Assembly: GCA_002493085.1 (NCBI GenBank) | Contig: DKXQ01000183.1 | Span: 1-5,607 of the forward strand | DNA from: Lachnoclostridium sp. UBA7122 | GTDB taxonomy: Bacteria > Bacillota > Clostridia > Lachnospirales > Lachnospiraceae | Reading direction: 5' to 3' | DNA: 5,607 nucleotides | Shown: positions 1-5,607 of the stretch, one piece after another | Layout of the letters: every line of letters begins with the position of its first letter | Numbering within the stretch: the first letter of the stretch is position 1 | Made by a program: the position numbers and the translations under genes | Notes under the pieces: model-generated | The model's input: the letters and a program-made list of their open reading frames with translations, nothing else | Told to the model about the DNA's origin: nothing | Databases searched by the model: none

Positions 1-1
1 A

Positions 2-109
2 TTTAATTATTTGCAGTTCCTAAGTCAAATAGATGATACAGGCAAGCTTGCACATCCTCACTTTGCCTTCGCAGGAATAAAGCTGTGTTGTCCAAATCAG
101 GAAACTTAA
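2..109 (+). CDS. Possible 3' end of an unidentified gene (partial)
   Basis: Reading from base 2, this frame stays open for 35 codons to a TAA at 107-109, while the other two forward frames meet stops within the first 25 bases. The tail contains DDTGKLAHPHFAFAGIKL and ends CCPNQET, which has a protein-like composition, but I do not recognise a family. The stop codon sits directly before the -35 box of the next gene's promoter, as expected if a gene ends here. No terminator hairpin follows it, so transcription may read through. A 35-codon open stretch can occur by chance in AT-rich DNA, so this is a tentative call; the gene would begin outside the window. Confidence 0.3.
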   Translation, partial: FNYLQFLSQIDDTGKLAHPHFAFAGIKLCCPNQET

Positions 110-138
110 TTGCGCTTAAACTAAAAACATGTTATAAT
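110..138 (+). promoter_or_regulatory. Sigma-A promoter of the CoA-transferase gene
   Basis: The -35 box is TTGCGC (110-115) and the -10 box is a perfect TATAAT (133-138), separated by the ideal 17 bp. A TG dinucleotide at 130-131 makes it an extended -10 promoter. Transcription should start near 145, giving a leader of about 45 bases. The leader ends in a purine-rich AAGGAAGGTAGG (172-183) just before the ATG at 190. The consensus quality suits a highly expressed fermentation gene. An 8-bp palindrome AACATGTT (126-133) overlaps the spacer and the first base of the -10 box. Confidence 0.8.
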
Positions 139-189
139 ACAAACCAGTAGATGGAACACTTATACAATATTAAGGAAGGTAGGTAAATT

Positions 190-1533
190 ATGGATTACAA
201 AGAAATGTATTCACAAAAGCTCACTACTGCAGATGAGGCAGTAAAAGTTGTAAACTCTGGCGACTGGGTAGACTTTGGATGGTGTGTAGGTACACCTGTA
301 GCACTGGATGCTGCGCTTGCAAAGCGTCTGCCAGAACTATATGATGTAAATATCAGGGGAGGCATACTTTGCCATGTTCCAGAAATTTACAAAATTGACA
401 ATCCTGCAGAACACTTTGCATGGAACTCATGGCATATGGGTGGTATTGAAAGAAAGGCAATCTCACAGGGATTTTCTTATTATGCCTCTATCCGCTATAG
501 TGAACTGCCAAGGTACTACCGTGATATTGCAACACCATCACGTGTAGCTATGTTCCAGGTTGCACCTATGGATGAACATGGTTTCTTCAATTTCGGGCCT
601 AATGCTTCACATATGGCAGCATGCTGTGAAAAAGCAGAAGTTATAATTGTAGAGGTTAATAAAAACATGCCAAGATGCCTTGGCGGTTTTGAAGAAGCTG
701 TACATATAAGTGATGTTTCCATGATTGTTGAAGGTAACAACCCTGCTATTGATGAACTTGGCGGAGGCGGTGCTGCTACTGAAACCGACCAGGCAGTTGC
801 AAAATATATTGTTAACGAAATACCAGATGGTGCATGCTTACAGCTTGGAATTGGCGGCATGCCAAATGCAGTAGGTTCACTTATTGCACAGTCAGATTTA
901 AAAGACCTTGGTGTACATACAGAAATGTATGTAGATGCATTTGTTGATATTGCAAAAGCAGGAAAGATTACAGGCAGCAGGAAAGCAATTGATAAGGGAC
1001 GCCAGGTATATGCATTTGCAGCAGGTACAAAAAAACTTTATGACTATGTCAATGACAATCCTGAATGTATGAGTGCTCCTGTAAGCTATACCAATGACAT
1101 ACGTTCTGTTTCAGCCCTTGACAATTTTATGTCTATAAATAATGCTGTTGATATAGACCTCTATGGCCAGATAAATGCAGAATCAGCAGGGACAAAGCAG
1201 ATAAGCGGTGCCGGCGGGCAGCTTGACTTTGTGCTTGGCGCATATCTTTCAAAAGGCGGCAAAAGCTTTATATGCATGTCTTCAACATTTACTAAAAAAG
1301 ATGGTACAGTTGAATCCCGCATCAAACCTACATTAGACAACGGTTCAATCGTTACTGATACCCGTGCCAATGTACACTATTTTGTAACAGAATATGGAAT
1401 AGTAAATTTAAAAGGACTTTCATCATGGCAGAGGGCAGAGGCTATTATATCAGTAGCACATCCTGACTTCAGGGACAAGCTCATTGCTGATGCAGAAAAA
1501 CTTAAAATATGGAGAAAAAGCAATAAACGCTAA
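190..1533 (+). CDS. but: Butyryl-CoA:acetate CoA-transferase
   Basis: This 447-residue cytoplasmic enzyme should move CoA from butyryl-CoA to acetate, giving butyrate and acetyl-CoA, the last step of butyrate fermentation. It belongs to the acetyl-CoA hydrolase/transferase family, in which a glutamate forms a glutamyl-CoA thioester. The likely catalytic Glu245 lies in GVHTEMYVDAF. Other family landmarks are VAPMDEHGFFNFGP (124-137), the glycine-rich GIGGMPNAVG (from 220), the oxyanion-loop-like GAGGQLDF (340-347), TEYGIVNLKG (400-409) and AHPDFR (423-428). The length matches the roughly 448 residues usual for But. The start is supported by AAGGAAGG seven or more bases upstream. The gene has its own promoter and terminator, so it is monocistronic, as is common in Lachnospiraceae. 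The closely related 4-hydroxybutyrate CoA-transferases cannot be fully excluded from motifs alone, but overall resemblance to Roseburia-type But is strong (from memory, not a search). Confidence 0.9.
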   Translation: MDYKEMYSQKLTTADEAVKVVNSGDWVDFGWCVGTPVALDAALAKRLPELYDVNIRGGILCHVPEIYKIDNPAEHFAWNSWHMGGIERKAISQGFSYYASIRYSELPRYYRDIATPSRVAMFQVAPMDEHGFFNFGPNASHMAACCEKAEVIIVEVNKNMPRCLGGFEEAVHISDVSMIVEGNNPAIDELGGGGAATETDQAVAKYIVNEIPDGACLQLGIGGMPNAVGSLIAQSDLKDLGVHTEMYVDAFVDIAKAGKITGSRKAIDKGRQVYAFAAGTKKLYDYVNDNPECMSAPVSYTNDIRSVSALDNFMSINNAVDIDLYGQINAESAGTKQISGAGGQLDFVLGAYLSKGGKSFICMSSTFTKKDGTVESRIKPTLDNGSIVTDTRANVHYFVTEYGIVNLKGLSSWQRAEAIISVAHPDFRDKLIADAEKLKIWRKSNKR

Positions 1534-1560
1534 TATAATGCTGTTTCTAAAATCTATACA

Positions 1561-1588
1561 GGGGCTGGTATTAACCAGCCCCCTTTTT
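1561..1588 (+). terminator. Rho-independent terminator of but
   Basis: A perfect 9-bp stem, GGGGCTGGT (1561-1569) pairing with ACCAGCCCC (1574-1582), encloses an ATTA loop. One C and then five T (1584-1588) follow. It lies 28 bases after the but stop codon and should insulate the repressor operon from but transcription. Confidence 0.93.
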
Positions 1589-1631
1589 ATGTAATCTTTA
1601 AATCAACCTCGTATTGCCCTAGAATTTATAC

Positions 1632-1660
1632 TTGACTTTTATATGACAGAATGTTATTAT
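1632..1660 (+). promoter_or_regulatory. Promoter of the blaI-type repressor operon
   Basis: TTGACT (1632-1637) and TATTAT (1655-1660) are separated by 17 bp, and TG at 1652-1653 gives an extended -10. Transcription should start near 1667. The spacer is entirely filled by one arm of the inverted repeat described separately, so a bound repressor would block RNA polymerase. Confidence 0.75.
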
Positions 1661-1688
1661 AAGTAATACAACATGTTGTCATATAAAA
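1637..1688. promoter_or_regulatory. Putative paired BlaI-type operators (inverted repeat)
   Basis: A 12-bp arm TTTTATATGACA (1637-1648) is repeated perfectly in inverse as TGTCATATAAAA (1677-1688). The similarity continues inward: both sites, read from outside in, fit TTTTATATGACAnnATGTT over 19 bp (1637-1655, and 1688-1670 on the minus strand). Each site carries an ACA-N3-TGT core. The right site is itself a perfect 12-bp palindrome, ACAACATGTTGT (1668-1679). This resembles the ACA/TGT dyads bound by the BlaI/MecI/CopY family. The left site fills the -35/-10 spacer and the right site covers the first transcribed bases, a layout that predicts autorepression by the downstream repressor. Binding itself is inferred. 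Confidence 0.7.
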
Positions 1689-1691
1689 AAG

Positions 1692-1697
1692 AAAGGA
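1692..1697 (+). promoter_or_regulatory. Ribosome binding site of the repressor, unusually distant
   Basis: AAAGGA is the only recognisable Shine-Dalgarno sequence before the ATG at 1714, but 16 bases separate them instead of the usual 5-10. No ATG, GTG or TTG in the same frame lies between, and the conserved family N-terminus begins right after this ATG, so the start is kept. Translation of the repressor may be weak. Confidence 0.5.
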
Positions 1698-1713
1698 CTT
1701 ATCAAAAGTTATA

Positions 1714-2085
1714 ATGGAAAATAAAAAAATATCTGATGCTGAACTGGAAATTATGAAGATTATCTGGACAAGTAACTGTCCACTGATGTTTGCACAAATA
1801 ACAGATGCGCTGCAAAACACTGGAATAAACTGGCAGAAAAATACTTTAATTACTCTTCTGTCCCGCTTAATGGATAAAGGGTATTTAAAAGCAAATAAAC
1901 GTGGACGGAAAAATGAGTATATTCCTTTAATAACAGAACAGGAATTTCAGTCTGTGCAGACTAAAAATTTTGTGGACAGAGTATACAAAGGGGATGTCCA
2001 GGGGCTTGTAGCACAGCTTGTAAATAGCGAAATGCTGACAGAAACAGAGTACGCTGAACTTAAAAAAATACTGGAGGTGGAATAA
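1714..2085 (+). CDS. blaI: BlaI/MecI-family transcriptional repressor
   Basis: This 123-residue DNA-binding repressor is the same length as MecI. It opens with ISDAELEIMKIIW (6-18), the family's first helix. A winged helix-turn-helix follows: the likely recognition region is NWQKNTLITLLSRLMDKGYL (39-58), and the wing is around KRGRKNEYIPL (62-72). The C-terminal part (about 80-123, KNFVDRVYKGDVQGLV and onward) matches the dimerisation segment of BlaI/MecI. The MecI cleavage bond Asn101-Phe102 falls at Gln101-Leu102 when the tails are aligned without gaps. The protein should dimerise on the inverted repeat upstream and repress its own operon. It is coupled to an M56 peptidase gene whose ATG follows its TAA directly, the standard blaI-blaR1 arrangement. 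The symbol denotes the family; nothing here ties it to beta-lactam resistance. A CopY-like metal role is unlikely because the protein has no C-terminal cysteine motif. Confidence 0.9.
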   Translation: MENKKISDAELEIMKIIWTSNCPLMFAQITDALQNTGINWQKNTLITLLSRLMDKGYLKANKRGRKNEYIPLITEQEFQSVQTKNFVDRVYKGDVQGLVAQLVNSEMLTETEYAELKKILEVE

Positions 2086-3663
2086 ATGGCATGGGCAATC
2101 CTCTCTCTTGTGCTGTCACTGTCTGTGGCAGGAGGATTGGTTGTTATACTGACTTTTTTTGTCAATCTGGTATTTTATAAAAAAATAAATTTTAAATGGC
2201 ATTATTATATCTGGATTGTTGCCATTGTCCGGCTTTTACTGCCTTTTGCACCAGAAGAAAATCTGATGAAACATTTGGCAAAACATATATACAATATTGT
2301 ACAGACTAACGTTACCAGCCCTGACAGTGCAAATGCATCTAAAATTTTATCTGGGCAAAAAGAGCCAGACAGTTTTACATTACAAGATAACACAAAAACA
2401 GATACCATAAAAACTTCTGGAAACAGACAAGATAAGCAGACAATGCAAAGAAATAATATTTTAGAAACAATTTGGAATGTAAAAGAATATATCTGCATCT
2501 TTTGGATATTGATAACATTGCTGCTTTTTCTTTACAAAGTTACAGTATACCGGAGTTTTGTAAAATTTGTCCAGGCAGGCAGCACACCCATAGATAATAT
2601 TAGCCAATTAGAAACTCTGTCTTTAGCTGAGGCTTCATTAAACATCCATAATGCTGTTGACTTATGGGTTAATCCAATTATTGCATCTCCTATGCTTATA
2701 GGATTTTTTCATCCCTGTATTGTTTTGCCAAATACCAGCTTGTCTGGACAGGAATTTTATTACACTATTTTACATGAGCTGATGCATTATAAGAGAAAAG
2801 ATATGTACTATAAGTGGATAATCCAGGCTGTTACCTGTATCCACTGGTTTAATCCTCTTGTTTATGCCGCTGTAAGAAGCATTAACCGTTTATGTGAGCT
2901 GTCGTGCGATGAAGCGGTAACAGCACGTTTGGAATCTGTTAAAGAATATAAAGAGTATGCAAAAACCCTTTTAAATGCTATGGCAGCGCCAGGTGTTTAC
3001 AAAGAGCACACTGCTACGCTTACTCTAAGTGAAAATAAAAAATTATTAAAAGAAAGGCTGGAGGCAATTATGAATATAAATAATAATAAAAAGACTATAG
3101 CAAGTACAGTATTAATTGCTGTTTTAACTGTTGCAATAACATTTACTGGAATTTTTACAGGAAGTTATACAGCAGGGGCGTCAAATGGCAGTTACAGCGA
3201 AGTAAAAAAAGATATTATTAAAACGCAAAGAGGCAGTGCCAATAGTAAGAATGATACTATTACTTCTGCACAGGCAGACAAAATGGCATTAGCATTGATA
3301 GATAAAATATGGGTATGGGAATGGATAGAATTTTTTGTTCCCTATATGTCAGAAAAAGGCACAAAAAAAATTATACCTGCTTCCAAAAATGCCGGGTGGG
3401 CTGGCTCGGTTGACATGACTACTGGCAAAAAAATAAAATTCACAAAAAAACAGATAAATGCTGCAAGAAAACACAAACCATCCAGTCACCTTACATGTGC
3501 AGATATAGATGAACATGCTCTTATGATTATGCAGTCTAATGGAGACTGGGAATGTATTTCATTTATGCTGCCATATATGAGCCATAAAGGGATACGTGCG
3601 GTAGTACGCTGTTATAATTCTAAACATGGCGGAAGCGGAAAAAAAGCAGAAGATTATTTTTAA
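2086..3663 (+). CDS. BlaR1/MecR1-like M56 membrane metallopeptidase sensor with a non-PBP C-terminal domain
   Basis: This 525-residue membrane protein is the likely sensor and protease for the adjacent repressor. Hydrophobic helices lie at about 5-32, 38-55, 134-150 and 337-359. A polar loop (57-133) rich in Ser, Thr, Asn and Asp separates helices two and three and should be extracellular. The cytoplasmic loop holds the zinc peptidase: HELMH at 230-234, then CELSCDE (270-276), whose Glu271 is the likely third ligand. The family stretches PMLIGFFHPCIVLP (202-215) and WFNPLVYAAV are present. In BlaR1, self-cleavage occurs in the loop before helix four; LLKERLEAIMN (about 320-330) lies there. 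After helix four, classical BlaR1 has a penicillin-binding domain of about 250 residues. Here only some 165 residues follow, with two copies of a W/PYM motif and no SxxK, SxN and KTG set in a transpeptidase context. The start uses GGAGG at 2073-2077, inside the repressor gene, so the two are translationally coupled. Ligand unknown. Confidence 0.88.
   Translation: MAWAILSLVLSLSVAGGLVVILTFFVNLVFYKKINFKWHYYIWIVAIVRLLLPFAPEENLMKHLAKHIYNIVQTNVTSPDSANASKILSGQKEPDSFTLQDNTKTDTIKTSGNRQDKQTMQRNNILETIWNVKEYICIFWILITLLLFLYKVTVYRSFVKFVQAGSTPIDNISQLETLSLAEASLNIHNAVDLWVNPIIASPMLIGFFHPCIVLPNTSLSGQEFYYTILHELMHYKRKDMYYKWIIQAVTCIHWFNPLVYAAVRSINRLCELSCDEAVTARLESVKEYKEYAKTLLNAMAAPGVYKEHTATLTLSENKKLLKERLEAIMNINNNKKTIASTVLIAVLTVAITFTGIFTGSYTAGASNGSYSEVKKDIIKTQRGSANSKNDTITSAQADKMALALIDKIWVWEWIEFFVPYMSEKGTKKIIPASKNAGWAGSVDMTTGKKIKFTKKQINAARKHKPSSHLTCADIDEHALMIMQSNGDWECISFMLPYMSHKGIRAVVRCYNSKHGGSGKKAEDYF
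3259..3606 (+). repeat. Duplicated 39-residue sensor motif within the M56 protein
   Basis: Residues 392-430 (3259-3375) and 469-507 (3490-3606) align without gaps at an offset of 77 residues, with 15 of 39 identities. Shared positions include Thr393/470, Ala395/472, Asp398/475, Ala-Leu401-402/478-479, Trp-Glu411-412/488-489, Ile414/491, Phe416/493, Pro-Tyr-Met-Ser419-422/496-499 and Lys-Gly424-425/501-502. The copies are joined by a basic linker (431-468). Both lie beyond the fourth membrane helix and so are probably outside the cell. The repeat is visible at protein level and is not obvious in the DNA, which implies an old duplication. Confidence 0.75.
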
Positions 3664-3669
3664 TGTAAA

Positions 3670-3704
3670 TATCATCCCTGCAGAATACTCCTGCAGGGAT
3701 GATA
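3670..3704. terminator. Bidirectional hairpin terminator between convergent genes
   Basis: TATCATCCCTGCAG (3670-3683) pairs perfectly over 14 bp with CTGCAGGGATGATA (3691-3704) around a 7-base loop. It sits 6 bases after the M56 stop codon and 9 bases beyond the chemoreceptor stop codon on the other strand, so it can serve both genes. Neither side has a long T run: the plus side has TTTT only at 3712-3715, and the minus side has only short T runs. Termination strength is therefore uncertain. Confidence 0.7.
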
Positions 3705-3713
3705 CTGATGGTT

Positions 3714-5492
3714 TTATAATTGAAATTTGTCTGCTGCTTCATTAAGACTTTCTACAAGACTGTTAGCATCTTTTAATGAAGTATTCACAGAATCTGATGT
3801 ATGTACTACATTGTTAATACGCTCCGCAATATTTGCAGTGCCTGTTGCACTTTCATTTGCCGCCTGTGAAATCCCGCTTATAGAATCAGTAATATTGCTA
3901 ATGGAAGCAAGAAGTTCTTCTGAAATTGCACTGAAATCTGCCACAAGCATATCAATTTCTTTTGCATCTTCATTATAATCATTTGCAATATCATCAAATA
4001 GCTGCACACTGTCCATAATCTGGGTGTCAATAAATGAAAGCAGTAATTCAGAATCTTTTGCAAGGCTTTCAACAGATTCATTTACCTGTTCTGTCACTTT
4101 TTTAATATTTTCTGTGTTATTCTGTGAGGCTTCTGCAAGCTTCCTTATCTCATCAGCGACAACTGCAAATCCCTTCCCGGCATCCCCTGCTCTTGCTGCT
4201 TCAATACTTGCATTAAGTGAAAGCAGGTTTGTTTGTGTAGTTATTTCCATAATGGACTCTGCCAGTGTTGAAATTTCTGAAACAACTTTTACTTTTTCAA
4301 GTGCCTTATTAAGACTGTTTTTTATTATCTCCTTTTGTTTCACAAGGCTGTTTTTCGTTTCATCAGTAGAGTTTTTTGCATTTGAAGCTTTTTTATGTAT
4401 ATCCTGTGCATGTTCTGCCCCTTCAGATGCACGTTCTGCAACATTTCTTGCAGCCTCTTCAATTTCCTTTGTCATTCCATTTATATCAGATGATGCTGCT
4501 GATGTTTCCTCCATTGAAGATGAAAGCTGTACAGTTGTTGATGATACATCATCAATTTCATTATTAAGGCTCTCCATATTCTCTTGTATTCCATTTACAC
4601 TTTCCGTTATCATCCGTGCTTCTTCCTTGACATTGCTGACCAGTCCTCCTATGCTGTCACGCATCCTTTCAGCAATATTTGAAAGAACTCCAAAATCATC
4701 TTTGCGCTTTAAAAGTGCATCTTCTATCTGTACAGAAAAGTCACCCTCTGACATTTTCTTAAGGTTATCACCTACAATTTTTAAAGGTTTTGTTATATTA
4801 ATAATTATATATGCCAAAAACAAAATAATTACTGCTGCAAATGCGATACAGACAGCTAAAAATATCATTGCTTTTCCATTTGTATACTTGTCAGCTTTCT
4901 CTATGCTTGAAGCAATCTGGCTGTCAATATGGTCTGTATAATTGCCTGTCCCCACTACCCAGTCAAATGGTTCATAATACTCTGTGTATGCTCTTTTAGG
5001 TACTGGTTCTGTGCCGCCTTCCCTAGGGAACTGGTAATCACTATAATAGCTTCCCTTCTCTACAGCATTTGTAATAAAATCCTTTACCATTGCAAACCCA
5101 GTCACATCTTTTGTGTCCATACGGTTTGTTCCTTCGGTATCACTGCCAAGCAGGACAACATTTGTGCCATCTGGCTGGTCAGCCCAGAAGTATCCATCTT
5201 CGCCATACCGTAAATCCCTTAACTTGTCCGCAGCCAGTTTCATCCCCTCTTCTTTAGAGTAAATCCCTGCCTGTATATCAGCGTTGTAAGTGTCAAGAAG
5301 TGAAATTGCTAAATCAACCTGGCTTTTTATATTATTGTCGTAATCTGCCCTGATATATTGTTCTATAGCCTTAACTGCCTGGTTTTCAATAGATTTCATA
5401 TTTGTAATTGAAAAACAGATGCTAAATACAATAAAGGCCATTACTACACATCCTACAAGCGACATTTTAGTTAATACTTTTAAATTTTTCAT
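3714..5492 (-). CDS. Methyl-accepting chemotaxis protein with an extracellular Cache domain
   Basis: This 592-residue transmembrane chemoreceptor should bind a small molecule outside the cell and control the CheA kinase and flagellar rotation. Numbering is from the ATG at 5492. A membrane helix at about 10-30 is followed by an extracellular domain (about 32-200). This is probably a single Cache (sCache_2-like) domain, with the typical LRYGEDGYFWADQ (94-106) and FDWVVGTGNYTDHID (176-190). A second membrane helix (207-232) leads into a HAMP linker (about 232-285, ITKPL...MSEGDF), then a long coiled-coil signalling domain. The CheA/CheW-contacting hairpin reads QTNLLSLNASIEAARAG (420-436) then KGFAVVADEIRKLA. 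Likely methylation regions lie around EETSAASSDIN (328-338) and QAANESATGTANIAERI. The protein ends in ADKFQL, with no CheR-binding pentapeptide. An ATG at 5504 would add MLCY, but it directly abuts the GGGAGG, leaving no spacing, so the start at 5492 (12-base spacing, MKNLKV) is preferred. Ligand not predictable from sequence. Confidence 0.92.
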   Translation of the reverse strand: MKNLKVLTKMSLVGCVVMAFIVFSICFSITNMKSIENQAVKAIEQYIRADYDNNIKSQVDLAISLLDTYNADIQAGIYSKEEGMKLAADKLRDLRYGEDGYFWADQPDGTNVVLLGSDTEGTNRMDTKDVTGFAMVKDFITNAVEKGSYYSDYQFPREGGTEPVPKRAYTEYYEPFDWVVGTGNYTDHIDSQIASSIEKADKYTNGKAMIFLAVCIAFAAVIILFLAYIIINITKPLKIVGDNLKKMSEGDFSVQIEDALLKRKDDFGVLSNIAERMRDSIGGLVSNVKEEARMITESVNGIQENMESLNNEIDDVSSTTVQLSSSMEETSAASSDINGMTKEIEEAARNVAERASEGAEHAQDIHKKASNAKNSTDETKNSLVKQKEIIKNSLNKALEKVKVVSEISTLAESIMEITTQTNLLSLNASIEAARAGDAGKGFAVVADEIRKLAEASQNNTENIKKVTEQVNESVESLAKDSELLLSFIDTQIMDSVQLFDDIANDYNEDAKEIDMLVADFSAISEELLASISNITDSISGISQAANESATGTANIAERINNVVHTSDSVNTSLKDANSLVESLNEAADKFQL

Positions 5493-5504
5493 ATAACACA
5501 GCAT

Positions 5505-5510
5505 CCTCCC
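5505..5510 (-). promoter_or_regulatory. Ribosome binding site that decides the chemoreceptor start
   Basis: On the minus strand this reads GGGAGG. It touches the ATG at 5504-5502 with no gap, and is 12 bases from the ATG at 5492-5490. Only the second is a workable distance, though slightly long, so the shorter protein is favoured. Confidence 0.65.
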
Positions 5511-5538
5511 ATATGTCTGTCCCTAAATTGTTGAATTT

Positions 5539-5567
5539 ATTGTAGCACATAATATTGGACAATGCAA
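5539..5567 (-). promoter_or_regulatory. Sigma-A promoter of the chemoreceptor gene
   Basis: On the minus strand, TTGCAT (5567-5562) and TACAAT (5544-5539) are 17 bp apart, with TGC immediately before the -10 box giving an extended -10 form. Transcription should begin near 5532, about 40 bases before the preferred start codon. I see no flagellar sigma-28 pattern, so the gene appears to be expressed by the housekeeping factor. The remaining bases to 5607 show no supportable feature. Confidence 0.7.
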
Positions 5568-5607
5568 GTATCTGTTACTATTCACCAGGATAACCTCATA
5601 AAATTAA

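Noticed and set aside
42..51. Perfect 10-bp palindrome GCAAGCTTGC near the left edge
   Set aside because: It is short, has no loop or T tract to make a terminator, and falls inside the possible coding tail, so chance is the simplest explanation.
516..860. Minus-strand open frame of 114 codons inside but
   Set aside because: It is antisense to a strongly conserved enzyme, with Ser/Pro-rich unrecognisable sequence and no promoter or ribosome site.
1626..1820. Minus-strand 64-codon open frame across the repressor promoter
   Set aside because: It overlaps the operator and the first third of the repressor gene and shows no ribosome site or recognisable domain. Its length is unremarkable for AT-rich DNA.
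3193..3204. SEVK sequence (residues 371-374) after the fourth membrane helix, formally an SxxK motif
   Set aside because: A penicillin-binding sensor needs SxxK deep in a domain of about 250 residues with partner SxN and KTG motifs. Here it lies just outside the membrane and no partners follow in context.
4024..4941. Long plus-strand open frame (305 codons) opposite the chemoreceptor
   Set aside because: It lies wholly inside the minus-strand chemoreceptor, has a low-complexity Ser/Phe/Ile-rich translation and no family motif. It is the mirror of the repetitive coiled-coil codons. The minus-strand frame has clear HAMP and signalling-hairpin motifs.
5513..5545. Ten-codon plus-strand frame upstream of the chemoreceptor
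   Set aside because: It is too short, has no ribosome site, and overlaps the minus-strand promoter and leader.

Overview
The window looks like a chromosomal segment of an AT-rich, motile, butyrate-forming Clostridia, most likely Lachnospiraceae. The main reason is the first gene, which reads as a close relative of the butyryl-CoA:acetate CoA-transferase of Roseburia, Eubacterium and Butyrivibrio (recognised from memory of the family, not from a search). The AT-rich codons, strong Shine-Dalgarno sequences and consensus-like sigma-A promoters fit the same group.

Layout, left to right. Bases 2-109 may hold the last 35 codons of an unidentified gene. A strong promoter (110-138) drives a single-gene unit, the CoA-transferase (190-1533), closed by a textbook rho-independent terminator (1561-1588). 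Next is a regulated promoter (1632-1660) embedded in a long inverted repeat that looks like a pair of BlaI-type operators. It drives a tightly coupled two-gene operon: a BlaI/MecI-family repressor (1714-2085) and a BlaR1/MecR1-like M56 membrane metallopeptidase (2086-3663) whose start codon abuts the repressor stop codon. A 14-bp hairpin (3670-3704) separates this operon from a convergent gene on the minus strand, a Cache-domain methyl-accepting chemotaxis protein (3714-5492). That gene has its own promoter at 5539-5567, near the right end.

How the genes work together. The CoA-transferase performs the last step of butyrate formation from acetyl-CoA. The repressor/peptidase pair is a signal-transduction module: the peptidase presumably senses something outside the cell and triggers proteolysis of the repressor, relieving repression of its own operon and perhaps of distant genes. 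The chemoreceptor senses an extracellular small molecule and feeds the flagellar motor. I see no direct evidence that the three units act in one pathway.

The most unusual item is the sensor end of the M56 protein. Where classical BlaR1 carries a penicillin-binding domain, this protein has about 160 residues that include a duplicated 39-residue motif (W-E-x-I-x-F-x-x-P-Y-M-S-x-K-G) and no transpeptidase motif set. No beta-lactamase or other effector gene lies beside it, so its ligand and output are open questions.
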